From: Pachypanchax playfairii | Taxonomy: Eukaryota > Chordata > Actinopteri > Cyprinodontiformes > Aplocheilidae | Direction: 5' to 3' | DNA length: 64,000 nt | NCBI GenBank assembly: GCA_006937955.1 | Contig: SSNP01000035.1 | Span: forward strand, 2,772,301-2,836,300 | Part shown: positions 38,999 through 49,827 of the stretch, one piece after another | Layout of the letters: every line of letters begins with the position of its first letter | How positions within the stretch are numbered: position 1 is the stretch's first letter | The notes under the pieces: generated by a model | Database searches by the model: none | The model's input: the letters and a program-made list of their open reading frames with translations, nothing else | Told to the model about the DNA's origin: nothing | Made by a program: the position numbers and the translations under genes

Positions 38999-39047
<49 letters not shown>
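34371..39047. repeat. Assembly duplication 1, right copy (start of next contig)
   Basis: Matches 29684-34360. The right copy continues without a break into the rest of slc38a8, so this is the copy to keep in a gene model. The CA array at its right edge is complete here (39000-39059) but cut off by the gap in the left copy. Confidence 0.9.
37587..37592 (-). promoter_or_regulatory. Candidate polyadenylation signal of slc38a8
   Basis: TTTATT on plus is AATAAA on minus, about 180 bases after the slc38a8 stop codon (37771-37773). The twin site in the duplicated segment is at 32900-32905. Confidence 0.5.
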
Positions 39048-39060
<13 letters not shown>

Positions 39061-42000
39061 CAGTTATGACATTTACTTTAAAGGGAGATTTCCTGCTTTC
39101 TTGAAGTCAGATGAGTTTTTAGAAGGATTTTGATTTGTTCATCCATCTTCTTCCTCTTATCCATAGTCAGGTTTGGGGGGGGGTCAGTGGAAACTTGAAC
39201 ATCCCTCAACACCAGTGACATTCTCCAGCTCTTCCTTGGGAATCCCAAGATTTTCCCTTGAGCGGGTTCTGGGTCTGCTCAGAGGTCTCCTCCCAGTGGG
39301 ACGTTCGTAAACCTCCACGTGGAGGTGGTTCAGGATGCATCCTAACCAGATACCTGAACCACCTCAGCTGACTCCTTTCAACGAGGAGGAGCAGCAGCTC
39401 TTCTTCAAGCTCCCTCCTGATGACAAAGCTGCTGACCTTATCTATAAGGCTGGACCCTTATGAGGAAGATCATTTCAGCCACTTGTATCCAGGTCAGGAT
39501 CCACGACCATAGATGAGGGTCGAAATATTGACGGTCCGGTAAATCAAGAGTTTTGACTTTTGGCTCGGCTCCTTCTTCACTACGTGAGGACGAAGCACCA
39601 ATCTGTCCATCCATCTCCATCCTGCCGTCACTCGTGAACAAGATGCCCAGATACTTAAACTCCTCCACTTGATGAGGAACCAACCTAAAGAAAGCTTTCC
39701 ACCTTTTTCTAGTTAAAAAATTATTTATAAAGGTTCATTTTTCCATAGGATGAAAATGTACTATAAATAAATAAAAGACCATATTTGTTATTGGTGTTAG
39801 TGTTTTCATTTTACCCTCATTTAATACTGTTTAAATGCATGTTTAAGAACTTAAACCACCAACAAGCCTTTATTAAAAGTTTTTCTCCTTTTTTTTTGTC
39901 AACCTGGCACTAAAAAGTTTGGCACCCCATGATGCAGAAGACTCTTCCACTTGCATGTGTCTGGTTTCTGGTATTGACCAGACATGACCAGCCTGAGCAT
40001 GTTGTGTATCCAGTGTTCCTCACAATAATCCTACCTGGAATCCAAAACAAATGGTGGGTACGACACTGAACATGGATGCCCACGAACCCACTCTGAAACA
40101 CACACACACGTTTCCTGATGTTACAGTAAACTAATCATAAAAACAAACACATATTTAGTGAGAATCAGAGTTTCTGACCCTTGACCGTGTTCTGGAGTCA
40201 TTGTAATTGTGCGACTGTCCATCAGGTAATATTTGACAACCACTGCAACACAGAGATACGTAGCAGCCAGAGTTCCTAACACACTGACACAAAGAGAAAC
40301 TGAATTAATATTTTACACTCAGTTCGATGGTTTATTGATGACAGATAAGTTACCTCGTGTATTTCTGGATACCAATTTCTTTTGGGATGGAAAGTGGTAA
40401 AATGATGATGAGGCAGACGATGAAGAGGGCAAAGCGCTGGTCAGTGTACCAGTGATAAGGCATTTCAGCCTCACTTGATCCCGTCACTGTCTCATATAAA
40501 GAAATACAAACTGCAAAGACAAAAACAGAATCATCAAACCCTCACAGCGGGACCGGCCCTGAGGTGCATGGTGCCCTTGGCGAAAAATGATTTTGGCGCC
40601 CCCTACTGCCCAGAACAGAAACAACGTAACTCAATAACTAGATTACACTGCAAAAACTATTTATTTAAACTAACATTCAATTATTACTTATTTTGTTCTT
40701 TATATGAGATGAATAGTGTGTCCAAAAGTTTGTCCAAAAATAAAAAAATAAAAAAAGAAGGCGAATTTGGCACCCCCTCCAGCAGAGGGCGCCCTAGGCA
40801 ATTGCCTAGTCTGCCTATGCCTAGAACCGGCTCTGCCTCACAGTCATCTAGATGTACATGATACACAGCTTAATCATTTCAATGACGGCGGATCTGGTTT
40901 AGATTTTTTGAAGAGATATTCTGCTGAGTTGTTATGAGCAGTCAGCTTTTTACCTGATTGATGTTCTTTGACACAAACTGAAATTAGACGGTATGACGAG
41001 TGCAGGTGGGATCAAAACCAAAAAGATCGCCTCCAATTCCAAAAGTTTCCTTCTCAAAGTTATAGATAATTTGTAAATGCAATTTTATCATTTATTTCAC
41101 CAACATCACTTTAACATTAGAAGGTTATTTACGCTGAAGAAAAGACTGAGTTGATCTGCAGTGAGTTACCCCCCGTGTTCTAATTACAGCATAATAAAAC
41201 TGTCAACGTCTGTCACAGTAAAAGGATTTGATACGTAATGAACGTGATGTTAAAATCAAAACATTAATGTTTCATTAATCTGCTGGAAACTAATCTGTTT
41301 CTCCAAACTGAGCTAATTAAAAAACTGCTTTAAAAAACTAACTGTTAGTAACGTCTGAGCAGAACCACACTCCAATAAACCCTGAAATGTCCCTTTAAAA
41401 AATGGCAAACAATTCTCAGATATATTTTGATGTCTTTGAGGATATTTTATTGAAGGCTCTGTGTTAACTTTGTTCATGCGGAACATGTTTTTGTGTCAAA
41501 ACAGAATTTAAAAAAACCATTGCTGTGATTTAAGATGTTTCATAATAAAAGGGTGTAAAAATGTTATTGATCTGTGACCTAATTCTGATGTAAAACAAAA
41601 TGATGAAGATCATTTTTGATGTGAAAGATATTTTCTTTTATGTTTTTTGAATGAGAATTTGAGAACAAGCTTCCTGAATTAGCTTCAAGGGAAACCAAAC
41701 AAGACCAATGGGAGCTTCATAAATCATAACTCATTATTCTAACGAATAATAATTAATAATAACAAACAAAACAGGAACAAAGTTGCAAAAGTTTACGTTT
41801 CTCCAGCTGGTCCTGCACCACCACCAGGAAGGCCACGCTTATCATGAAGAGGTTGAAGCAGAAACAGACTTCACAGAGCTTCCCAACAGCTTGTCCACAC
41901 ACTTCTCTCACTACATCCTGATATGTTTTCTGTCTGCTGACAGACGACGCGTAACCGAGGATCACCAGACCGCTGATGAGGAACACCAGAGATACCTGCA

Positions 42001-43406
42001 GAAGAGGAACAGAGTAGATATAAAAACAAAGGACAGATTTGGGGGAAATTTAAAAAGCAGTTCTGGGTCTTGTGGTACAACAAACGTCATATTTTAGTAT
42101 TAAAGTCATGACACTTTGAGAAAATTGAGTTTTTCAGCTTCCATCAGTTGCATGACTCTTCAGATTTATTATGAACATAAATCCCTTTTGTTTTATCTTG
42201 ATTTTGGCAAAACTTCAAGAATTCTTTACAAATGTTTTTAAGTTATAATAATTAACTCTTCTATAAATTCATTTTGTGATAATATAATCTCATACAATCA
42301 TAAATCAAGTTTCTTCATAACAAGGAAATTAGAACAAAAACATTTAAAGATAATTTTCTAAAAATATTTTCTTTATCTTGACCTCTCTCAGCTACATTTT
42401 TCTAGATTTTTTTAAAGACCCCTAATATTTATAAACTTTAATATCAATCTAAAATCTTAAACATCCTCCATGTGTTTTCTGCTTGTTCCTGTTTAGGGTC
42501 ACAAAGAGCTGGTGCCAGTCTCAGTCAGAACATCTGTTTATAACCAGGATCTGCATCAACAACTCCCAAAATAAAGAGTTGACCATGTGACCTAGACATT
42601 CAGATGTCCAGTTCATTCTTGGAAAGCATTGAAACATATTTAACTAGTATTCAGATGCAGTTCACTGACCATTCAGGTCCTCACTGAAACTAGAAGCTTC
42701 ATTAGAACGAACCTGTGAAAAGTATTTCACACCTGGAAGATGCAGCAGAGTCTGATCTTAGTCCTGCGCTGCTTCCTGCACCAAAACTTGTAATCAGATG
42801 GATATCAGTAAAGTTTAAAATTAGATAAACTCGCCTTCAGTGTGGTGATTTACACCCGAAATTCTAAATTTGTCTCAGGTTGTCACTTAGCAGCATCCAC
42901 TGATTGTTGCAAATAATAAAATACTAAAATACAACTCAACTACACATGTGTCAGTGTACTAAATAACAAAAAATTTAACAAATATTTGAAAGAGCATCAA
43001 AACAATTAATAAAAACATACAATCTGTTTAAAAAGTATTTGCCCCCTTTACAGATTTATTCAGTTTTTGCTTATTTGTCACTTAAATGTTTCAGATCATG
43101 AATTAAATGTGAACATCAGACACCTGAGTAAATACAAAATGCAGTTTTTAAATGATGATTACATTTATTGAGAATTGAATAGCCGTTCTATGTGAATATT
43201 TGCTTCTCAGGACTCACCAGCTCCACACTGATGGCCGTGGTCACCCCTCCCGCCTTCTGAAAGGCCCAGGGAAAGTTCAGCAGTCCGGCCCCCAGAGCGG
43301 ACTTCAGCATGATGAACACGGCTCCGAACGACCCGAGCCGTGGCGGGTCAGCGTGAGATGCAGACCGGGCCAGCAGGCTGATGCTCTCTCGAGCCAGTTC
43401 CTCCAT
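37771..43406 (-). CDS. slc38a8: Sodium-coupled neutral amino acid transporter 8 (SLC38A8), 10 exons
   Basis: Plasma-membrane amino-acid transporter of the SLC38/AAAP family; human SLC38A8 carries glutamine and related amino acids and is linked to foveal hypoplasia. Exons (minus): 43218-43406, 41797-41995, 40354-40510, 40179-40283, 40035-40092, 38878-38992, 38652-38799, 38361-38563, 37953-38004, 37771-37873. They total 1329 nt, 442 residues plus stop (human about 435), with consistent phases. Family marks: GAVFIMLKSALGAGLLNFPW in the first membrane helix, ISGLVILGYASSVS, ASMFSVVPTICFGFQ, LMSYPGNDVVMIISR, VISVIGGISAFFIFIFPG and the C-terminal FGQSTTIAVMEVV. Eleven hydrophobic segments are expected. 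The intron 4 donor is ambiguous: GG|GTCAGA pairs with the acceptor used here, or CACG|GTCAAG (exon end 40186) with an acceptor two bases later. Exons 6-10 also occur in the false duplicate at 33-34 kb. Confidence 0.95.
39000..39059. repeat. CA/TG microsatellite abutting the slc38a8 exon 6 acceptor
   Basis: About 29 CA units on plus (UG in the transcript). On the minus strand the array runs into GTTACAG and then exon 6 (38992), leaving no ordinary pyrimidine tract. The left-contig copy (34313-34360) is truncated by the gap. Confidence 0.95.
39140..39690 (-). mobile_element. LINE (non-LTR retrotransposon) 3' fragment, decayed
   Basis: On minus, a frame ending the fragment reads VEEFKYLGILFTSDGRMEMD, the hallmark of the C-terminal part of fish LINE reverse-transcriptase proteins. 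Further along, the DNA keeps the usual downstream words ('cctcctcccagtgggacgtt' and 'gaaccacctcagctgactcc' on plus). Frames are broken and no catalytic core is present. It lies in slc38a8 intron 5, in the same orientation as the gene. Confidence 0.7.
40550..40850. repeat. Dispersed DNA-transposon-like repeat in slc38a8 intron 2
   Basis: Bounded by 'gggaccggccctgagg' and 'ctagaaccggctctgcc', with internal 'ggcgccccct' and 'agggcgccctaggc' words and the palindrome TAGGCAATTGCCTA. This is the style of a non-autonomous element frequent in fish genomes. No open frame of note. Class is inferred. Confidence 0.45.
42460..42620. repeat. Short fragment of the 'GTTCAGGGTCA' fish repeat
   Basis: Shares 'tgcttgttcctgtttagggtcac' style sequence (about 42480-42502) and 'gctggtgccagtctc' with the repeats at 5515 and 51190. 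Lies in slc38a8 intron 1. Heavily decayed. Confidence 0.4.
43015..43175. repeat. Teleost-wide MITE-like repeat fragment in slc38a8 intron 1
   Basis: Shows 'aaaagtatttgccccctttacagattt' (split over 43031-43061) and 'aatgcagtttttaaatgatgatt' (about 43139-43161), words I associate with a widespread fish transposon-derived repeat. It ends about 45 bases from slc38a8 exon 1. Truncated, non-coding. Confidence 0.5.
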
Positions 43407-43494
43407 GAACCCGAGTCAGCGTTTCCTCAGAGGCTTAAAGAACTGCTTGTAAACGTGGTGAGAGGTAAAACATGGACTATATAGACCTGCACAC

Positions 43495-43497
<3 letters not shown>

Positions 43498-43569
<72 letters not shown>
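43498..43569. repeat. CA microsatellite upstream of slc38a8
   Basis: About 36 uninterrupted CA units, less than 100 bases upstream of the slc38a8 start codon (43404-43406), so it probably lies in the promoter or 5' UTR. Confidence 0.95.
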
Positions 43570-43570
<1 letters not shown>

Positions 43571-43599
43571 CATTTTAATTTGACTATTAAGCATTTTGC

Positions 43600-46500
43600 A
43601 GTGCAGTGACACATTTAACACTAAAGTGAGAATGTTTGCTCGTGTGCTCTGTGCTCGCCGTCCCTTTCATGTCTGTCATTAATGTTTCTGAAAGAGTTGA
43701 ACAAAAGAATAACAAAATAAAGGTAGAATATTTTAAAAACAACATTTACAAAGTGACAGAACAAAAAAATAAAAGACATTTAATCAGACTGTGGACAGAT
43801 TTATTTAGATGAAGACTCAACACCAGTTTTGGTTTATTGTAACTTTTATTTGAAGCATATTACTTAACAATGAGCAACAATTCATCATAAGCAGCTATAA
43901 AATGTTCTCATACAGTGGTTGTTTATGGGGAAAAACAATATTAATGGCCAAAAATAAAATCATTATTTTAGATTGAGGTGAATTAAATGAACAAAAAGGT
44001 TAATTATAAAATAAAACAATAAGAAACAAAGTGAGAAACAACTAGAGCAGAAAATAGAACAAGATCCAAGAGAACAACCTTCAGGAAGAAAATCAGATGC
44101 AGAAGCAGTAAAACCTAAAAATCATAAAAATAACAAAAGTCAAAATAATAATTTATTCCCAGGACTTTTAGGCAAATTACAGTTAAAGTTTATAAAAATT
44201 ATACAAATGGGTTTTGTCTGTTGCCATGCCAATAAAAGGTGTGAAATTATTTTTATAAAACTTATTTCTAAAGTTTACTTTTTCTGTTCTTGTTAGCAGA
44301 TCATGTGTTTGGGAGCTGAAATCACAACAATGTTGATGTTAATCAAAACATAATCCAGTGGTTTAGTTATGTTGCTGGTTTCCTATTTTATATATAAAAT
44401 ATAAGTTTTTCTTATTTTTGCTTCATTCCCTGCACAACTTTACCTGAGACAAATTCCTTGTATTGTGCAAATAATAATTGGCAATAAACTGATTCTGACT
44501 CTGGTTCTAATTATAAAATGAATAAAAAACAGCTGATGACCAAAAAAAACAAAACATTGGTGAAAATTGTGTTTCGATTGCTTTATTGCTTTAAAATTTG
44601 AGTATTTAACGTAAAATCTAAGCATAAGCATCACATTTTAAAGGCATTTTGATTCAATGTGGCTCATATTTGGAATTTAATAAAATAACACTTTTTAGTT
44701 TTTATTTTTCAAGTCATGAATATGAGCAATGAATTGGTGTTGGTGTACCTGTAGAAAGGAAAAACAAAGATTCATTTTTATTCATTTTTATTTATGTCAC
44801 ATTACAAAAATCATCTCAAATCACTGAACAGAAGCAAAAAGTCCAATTCGCACCACCAGGTTCAGATTTAAAGCCAGTTATACACAAACCATATCATCTA
44901 AACGTAATTTTATCAGTTTTATTAGATTATAAAATGCCAGTTAGTAAAACATTTCCTATAAAATAAAACCTGAAGATTGTGTTGAATCTTTATTTTATTC
45001 CTCTTTATTGAATGCAAAACTGAAGGAATGTGATCTCTCCTGTTTTATCAGAAATTTTGTAGCAGCATTTTGGATCAGCTGAAGGTTTTTTACAGAGCAG
45101 TTTGAACATCCTGATAATAAATTCAAGTAATAAATACATGGACTGATGTTTCTGCATCACTTTGAGTTAGAATGGTCCTAATTTTGAGAGGTTAAAAAAA
45201 ACCCTACTCCTTATTTCTTATTCAGTAAACACACTAGGGTTTAAACATTCAGGGTTATTGTTCCATACTGCTGACAGATTTATGCACTGGTGCAGTAAAA
45301 TCCTGCCATGTGGATCGTACAATCCACTATGTGGAGTTTATAATCCCTCTCAGTGTTTGATGCAGCTGCCATAAAGCAGAAAACACCAAATAAAACAGCT
45401 GATCTACATCTTGTTTTCTTCATAAAAATGAATCTCTAAAGACATTTTTCTCATATTTTAACAGCCACGTACATAAGAGGAACTTTCTTTGTCCATTTCT
45501 CTTGTTTCTCAATGAGACCAGAGCTTTTCTCACAGTTTCTTCTTAAATTGTGATTTTGATTTTCAGACATAAAGAGTCACTTAGTCAGAATATTTCAGAT
45601 TACCCATGAAGCACAGCAGCTCACTGTTTCTGGTCACCTGTCATCTTTTATAAAGACCACACTGAAACCTTTTAATTATCTTTCAAAACAAAAATACAGT
45701 CATTACATAAATTAAGACCGATATTTTTCTGACTGAATTTCAGATGTGATAGACCTACAAGCCTTCACATGTAGATCAGTGAATCCGCAGGATTTAACCA
45801 TCACAAATCAGTGAATTTCTGACTGACCTGTTATTTGATTACATGTTTGATAATTAGAGAATAAATCAGCAGGCTACGGTTAGAATGATTTGACCTCTGA
45901 CCCTCACCCACCCGCTGAGATCACTTTCATGAACTTGTTAAGTCATATTTTACTCTCCACTTACTGCAGTCTGAGAACATAAAGTGTTTTAAAGGATTTT
46001 AAGGCCCAACCAGCGACACCAGATCAAGTGAAGACCGACGAGATTAATCTACCATGAATCTGCTGTTATGAAACAGGTCAAGAGTATTAAAATGACACAC
46101 ATGTTCACACATTCACTGCACTCCAAATCTGACACAAACAACAAATTGTTTCCACTCAGTCTCAAAAACAACCTTTAATTCAGCTGATTTTAGTTTGGAA
46201 ACCAAACTGAAGCAAAGAGGTGAAACATAATATAAAAAAAACCAAAGTCAATGTACCGATTGCTTAAAAACAGTTTAAAAAACAATCTGAATGGATCTGA
46301 GAACATCCAAACATCTGGATTTCAAACATCCTGTGGCCTAATGTCACATGGTGTTACGTTTATTTTAGCAGTGAACATTTTAAAACAAAATATAGAAAGT
46401 AATAAAGATATTTTTCTGTAAATACTTCTGTAACCTTCCTCTAAAGTGCATGTGAAGTGGATGTTAATGAGATTATTACATGATTTTACTTCAATCAGTC

Positions 46501-46990
46501 ACTTATTGCAGTTGTTGAACAAGAAAGTTCCAATAAACTGAATTTAAGTGTTCATTAAAAAACTGAGACTTTTTATCTAAAACCAAAATATACAATCACA
46601 TAAAATATTTATATTTTCTAACTATTTCCATTGTTGTATAAAAGTCCTTTTCCCCTCATTTCCTTTCCTGTCGTTACCTGACTGTGACAGCATGTTCCAA
46701 TATGTTTTAACACTAAAAATGTGAACTGGAGTCAAATTTATTGGAATATTTTTCATAAAATCTTGAAAAAACTTTTTTACAAAACAAAGTTCTGTCAGTT
46801 CCCGAAAATCTCTCGGAGTCAACTTTCTTCCGAATTTCTCCAGATTTCGACACTTTCCGCCGTCCGTTTTGTCCGACCAACTATTTATAGCGATAACACC
46901 TGAAAGATCATCTGACAAACACAGATGACATGCTTCAAAAGTTCCCAGCAGCGCGACTATCAAAGCCCCGCTGCGACACTACTACTATCA
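43600..46990. other. Intergenic region upstream of slc38a8, no gene recognised
   Basis: AT-rich. I searched it by eye on minus for the downstream catalytic exons of the galactosyltransferase-like gene (FRNR, NVGF, DVD, WGWGGED signatures) and saw none. A fish interspersed repeat fragment lies at about 45020-45200 ('gcagcattttggatcagctg'). A 113-codon minus frame at 46622-46963 is unexplained. Confidence 0.5.
45020..45200. repeat. Teleost interspersed repeat fragment
   Basis: Contains 'gcagcattttggatcagctg', 'ttgaacatcctgataataaa' and 'aataaatacatggactgatg', an ordered set of words common to a dispersed fish repeat. Non-coding; no ends visible. Confidence 0.45.
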
Positions 46991-47082
46991 CATCAGATTT
47001 TAACTTTTTGAGGTTCATTAAAATATATAAAGTTTACAATCACTCTAAAATCAACTTCCAGTTCTTCCAAGGATTTACCTAC

Positions 47083-47481
47083 CTTTTGCCTCGAGGAACA
47101 GTTTGATGGCTTATGACGTCCTCCCAGCTGAAGTGAAGAACCAACCTGCTTTTTGACATCACTCAGAGTCCGATTAGTTCCAAACTCCACAACAAGTGGA
47201 CCCAGGAGGTCTGGAGGGGTATCAGGACACAGCTCCAATGATTTGGCTGAAGGCAATGCAGCTGGTCGGACTTCTGGGGCTTCACTTGACTGAACATGTC
47301 CAGCAACCTTCCAAGAAAATCCACTGGTTTCATGTACTGCGTCTTGTGCCCTGCGATTTGGTTCAGAAGGACCATCTTTGCTGTAGAATAAAAACAAAAC
47401 AACAAGACAAACAACAGCAAGTACAGAGTAAAGTACCAGGAACCTCAATAATTTTTTCAACATCTTTATCACGCAGCACAA
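47083..47481 (-). pseudogene. Orphan first exon of a beta-1,4-galactosyltransferase-like gene
   Basis: The frame starts MCCVIKMLKK, has a type II signal anchor (LLRFLVLYSVLAVVCLVVLF, about residues 11-30), a hydrophilic stem, then CPDTPPDLLGPLVVEFGTN and LQLGGRHKPSNCSSRQK. This last part matches the start of the catalytic domain in B4GALT1-like Golgi enzymes (their pattern is CPxxxPxLxGPxxxEF ... GGRxxPxxCxxxxKV). A strong donor AAG|GTAGGT follows, just where the family has K before VAIIIPF. No second or later exon was found on this strand before slc38a8, so either the gene is truncated, the rest is misplaced in the assembly, or the intron is very large. The exon itself has no stop or frameshift. 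Confidence 0.75.
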
Positions 47482-47559
47482 AGCCGTTTGTTCTCAGCAG
47501 TTATTTTGTTCCTTGTTTTATGCAAACATGAAATACAACTGCATTGTTTCACCTTGACA

Positions 47560-48960
47560 AATTTCCTTATTCATCTTGGAGGCGGAGCCTTTTTAAATTA
47601 GATTGCGTTCACACCGGCCCAACCGTCAACATCAGAAACGTTAAGATTAAAATTAAAGTCTATGGTGGAATCCGTCAGACTCTGCTCCCTGCTTGGGGTT
47701 GAATCTCCCCTTTCCCCAAGAGGGATCAATAAATCCTAAAATAAAAGTTAAAATAATATTCCACCAGTGATTATTTATTTGTCTTTAATCTTTTTTTAAT
47801 TTTTTTATTTCTAAAGCATTTTGACATTTTAGCCTTTTTTATGTTCTTTTTCAATATTGTACTCATTTTTATTTTGTTTTCTAATTTTAACATTTTATTC
47901 ATCCAGTTTTACATAAATACTAGTGAATGATTCAATAATCATGTAAATAGATTTATCTAGTCATTCTTCGAACATTTGTTTGAAGCACATTATGATGCAT
48001 TTAATTGTACAAAACATGATATAAATACAATTTTTGAACACTTTCATACTTCTTATGCAAACTGAACAACTGAGATTACAATAAACTTGAAATACCAGTT
48101 GAAGTTTTTTTTTATAAAAAAATGCAAATCTTTTTATGTGGAACTTTTCACGCCTCTGTGTAAAACCTTTGATATGTGTCGGTGCCGTTAAACCTGTTTA
48201 TAACAACAACAACTTTTTATTCCTTTAAAAAAGAAAAAGCTGTCTTTATCATATTACATGATGAAACAAACGTTGTGTGAGGGAATATGTGACGTTGGAA
48301 GGTTTAAGGTTTCCTCTCAAGCTCATAAGAATTTATTACTGTATTTCTTTCCGGAATGACAAAGCAGTAACACAGAAGGAAACGCGGAGATTCTTTAGAG
48401 TTACTTGTAAAGATGAGTAATCCTCAAACAATGTGAAAAATCGTGTTTATTTTTTCTGGCTTCAGACGTTTAACTGAATTTGATCTTCAAACGACTTCAA
48501 CAACTGTACAAATAGACAGAGAGACAGACAGAGAGACAGAGACAAGAAGGTAGAGAGAGACAGACAGAGATAGGGAGGCAGAGAGACGGGTAGAAAGACA
48601 GAAAGACAGAGACAGACAGGTAGACAGAGAGAGATAGCATGACAGATGCAGACAGGAAGACAAAGCCAGGCAGACAGACACACAGAAAGACAGGGTGGTG
48701 GCGTTAGAATTGAATAGAATAGAATAGAATTGTGGCTAATGTTGTTGTGTTGTAGCTGACCTTTCTGGGCCACCGTACCAATCATTTGAAGGTCAGTGCT
48801 GCCACTGGGCTCCGCCTCCAAACTGTCAAACGTCATATACTTACATGAGCAGAGTTTCTGGTTGAATCTGTTTGAGAGTTGAATTTATGCTCGTGCGAGT
48901 AGATAATATCTGTGCAGAGTTTAATAAACTGTTCTCAGTACTTTTGACTCAATTCTAACG
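47560..48960. other. Intergenic region, no gene recognised
   Basis: AT-rich, with a purine-rich AGAC/AGAG simple repeat listed separately. A 'ttcccc.agagggatcaataaa' tail near 47710-47740 resembles the end of a retroelement. Open frames on minus at 48462-48836 are created by the simple repeat. Confidence 0.5.
48512..48700. repeat. Imperfect AGAC/AGAG simple repeat
   Basis: About 190 bases made of AGAC, AGAG and AGGT words on the plus strand. It is asymmetric (purine-rich on plus) and opens leucine/serine/cysteine-rich frames on minus that I do not regard as genes. Confidence 0.85.
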
Positions 48961-49109
48961 CCATATGGTGGTCTCTGTCTTTCTGACTGTCAGACAGACA
49001 GGCAGACAGGTAGACGGCACTGCCTCTCCATCCATTTTACATAAATTATTTATATTTCTTCTGCAGCTAATCCCAGGCTGGCTGGTTTTCAAGTGCTTTG
49101 AATCGCTGT

Positions 49110-49665
49110 GAAGCGGTACGAAGCAGTACGAAGCGGTATGAAGGAGTACGAAGCGGTATGAAGCAGTGCGCTCAGCTCCTCCTGTTCACACCAGATGCAT
49201 ATTTCTCCGTGACGGTTCACAAGCGCTTCTGCTCATGTGTTCATTCAGAGCTATGTTTTTCATCATGGATAAGTAAATAACATAAAATTATTTAAGAGAG
49301 CTTGTTTTAATTACTCCTACTCTAAATATGACATCATCATCCATCTTGACTCGTCGCCAGCTCCCCTCTGCCTCCCTCTCACTCTTTCCCTGTTTGTGTT
49401 TAGACACCCAAAAATCTCTATAGTCTGTTTAACTAAACTAAACAAACTAAACTGAACTGAACTAAACTTTACACACACAAATATGATCACATTTGTCAAT
49501 CGCATTTTTTTATTTTGAACAATTGCTTTTATTTTCAAAGTTAACCGGATGGTCTCACGTGTCTTGGTGGGACTTCCTGCTAGAGTTGATGCGGAATGCT
49601 CGCGGCTCGTGCAAAAAACAGACCAGACGCAGAAATGATCGCAGCACTTCGCATCTGGTGTGAAC
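49110..49665. repeat. Possible MITE-like element with inverted repeats and a 10-bp tandem
   Basis: Six units of a 10-mer (GAAGCGGTAC and variants) at 49110-49170 are followed by GTTCACACCAGATGC at 49184-49198, whose exact reverse complement is at 49651-49665. The 15-bp inverted pair about 450 bases apart suggests a small non-autonomous transposon. The second copy at 52857-53412 belongs to the duplicated segment. It overlaps the likely 3' UTR of nrn1l. Confidence 0.45.
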
Positions 49666-49827
49666 TACAACAAATCTCCTCTAGGTCAAGATCTCATGTG
49701 CAAAAAACATTTATGAATGAACTCATAACACAGTCCATTCAATTATTACACAAATGTGGCATCTAAACAGACATGAGAGTGGAAGTAGAGCATTAAAGTC
49801 TCTCAGCTGAGTGTCTCTATGTGGGTT

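Noticed and set aside
48462..48836. Minus frames rich in Leu, Ser and Cys
   Set aside because: They are translations of an AGAC/AGAG simple repeat.
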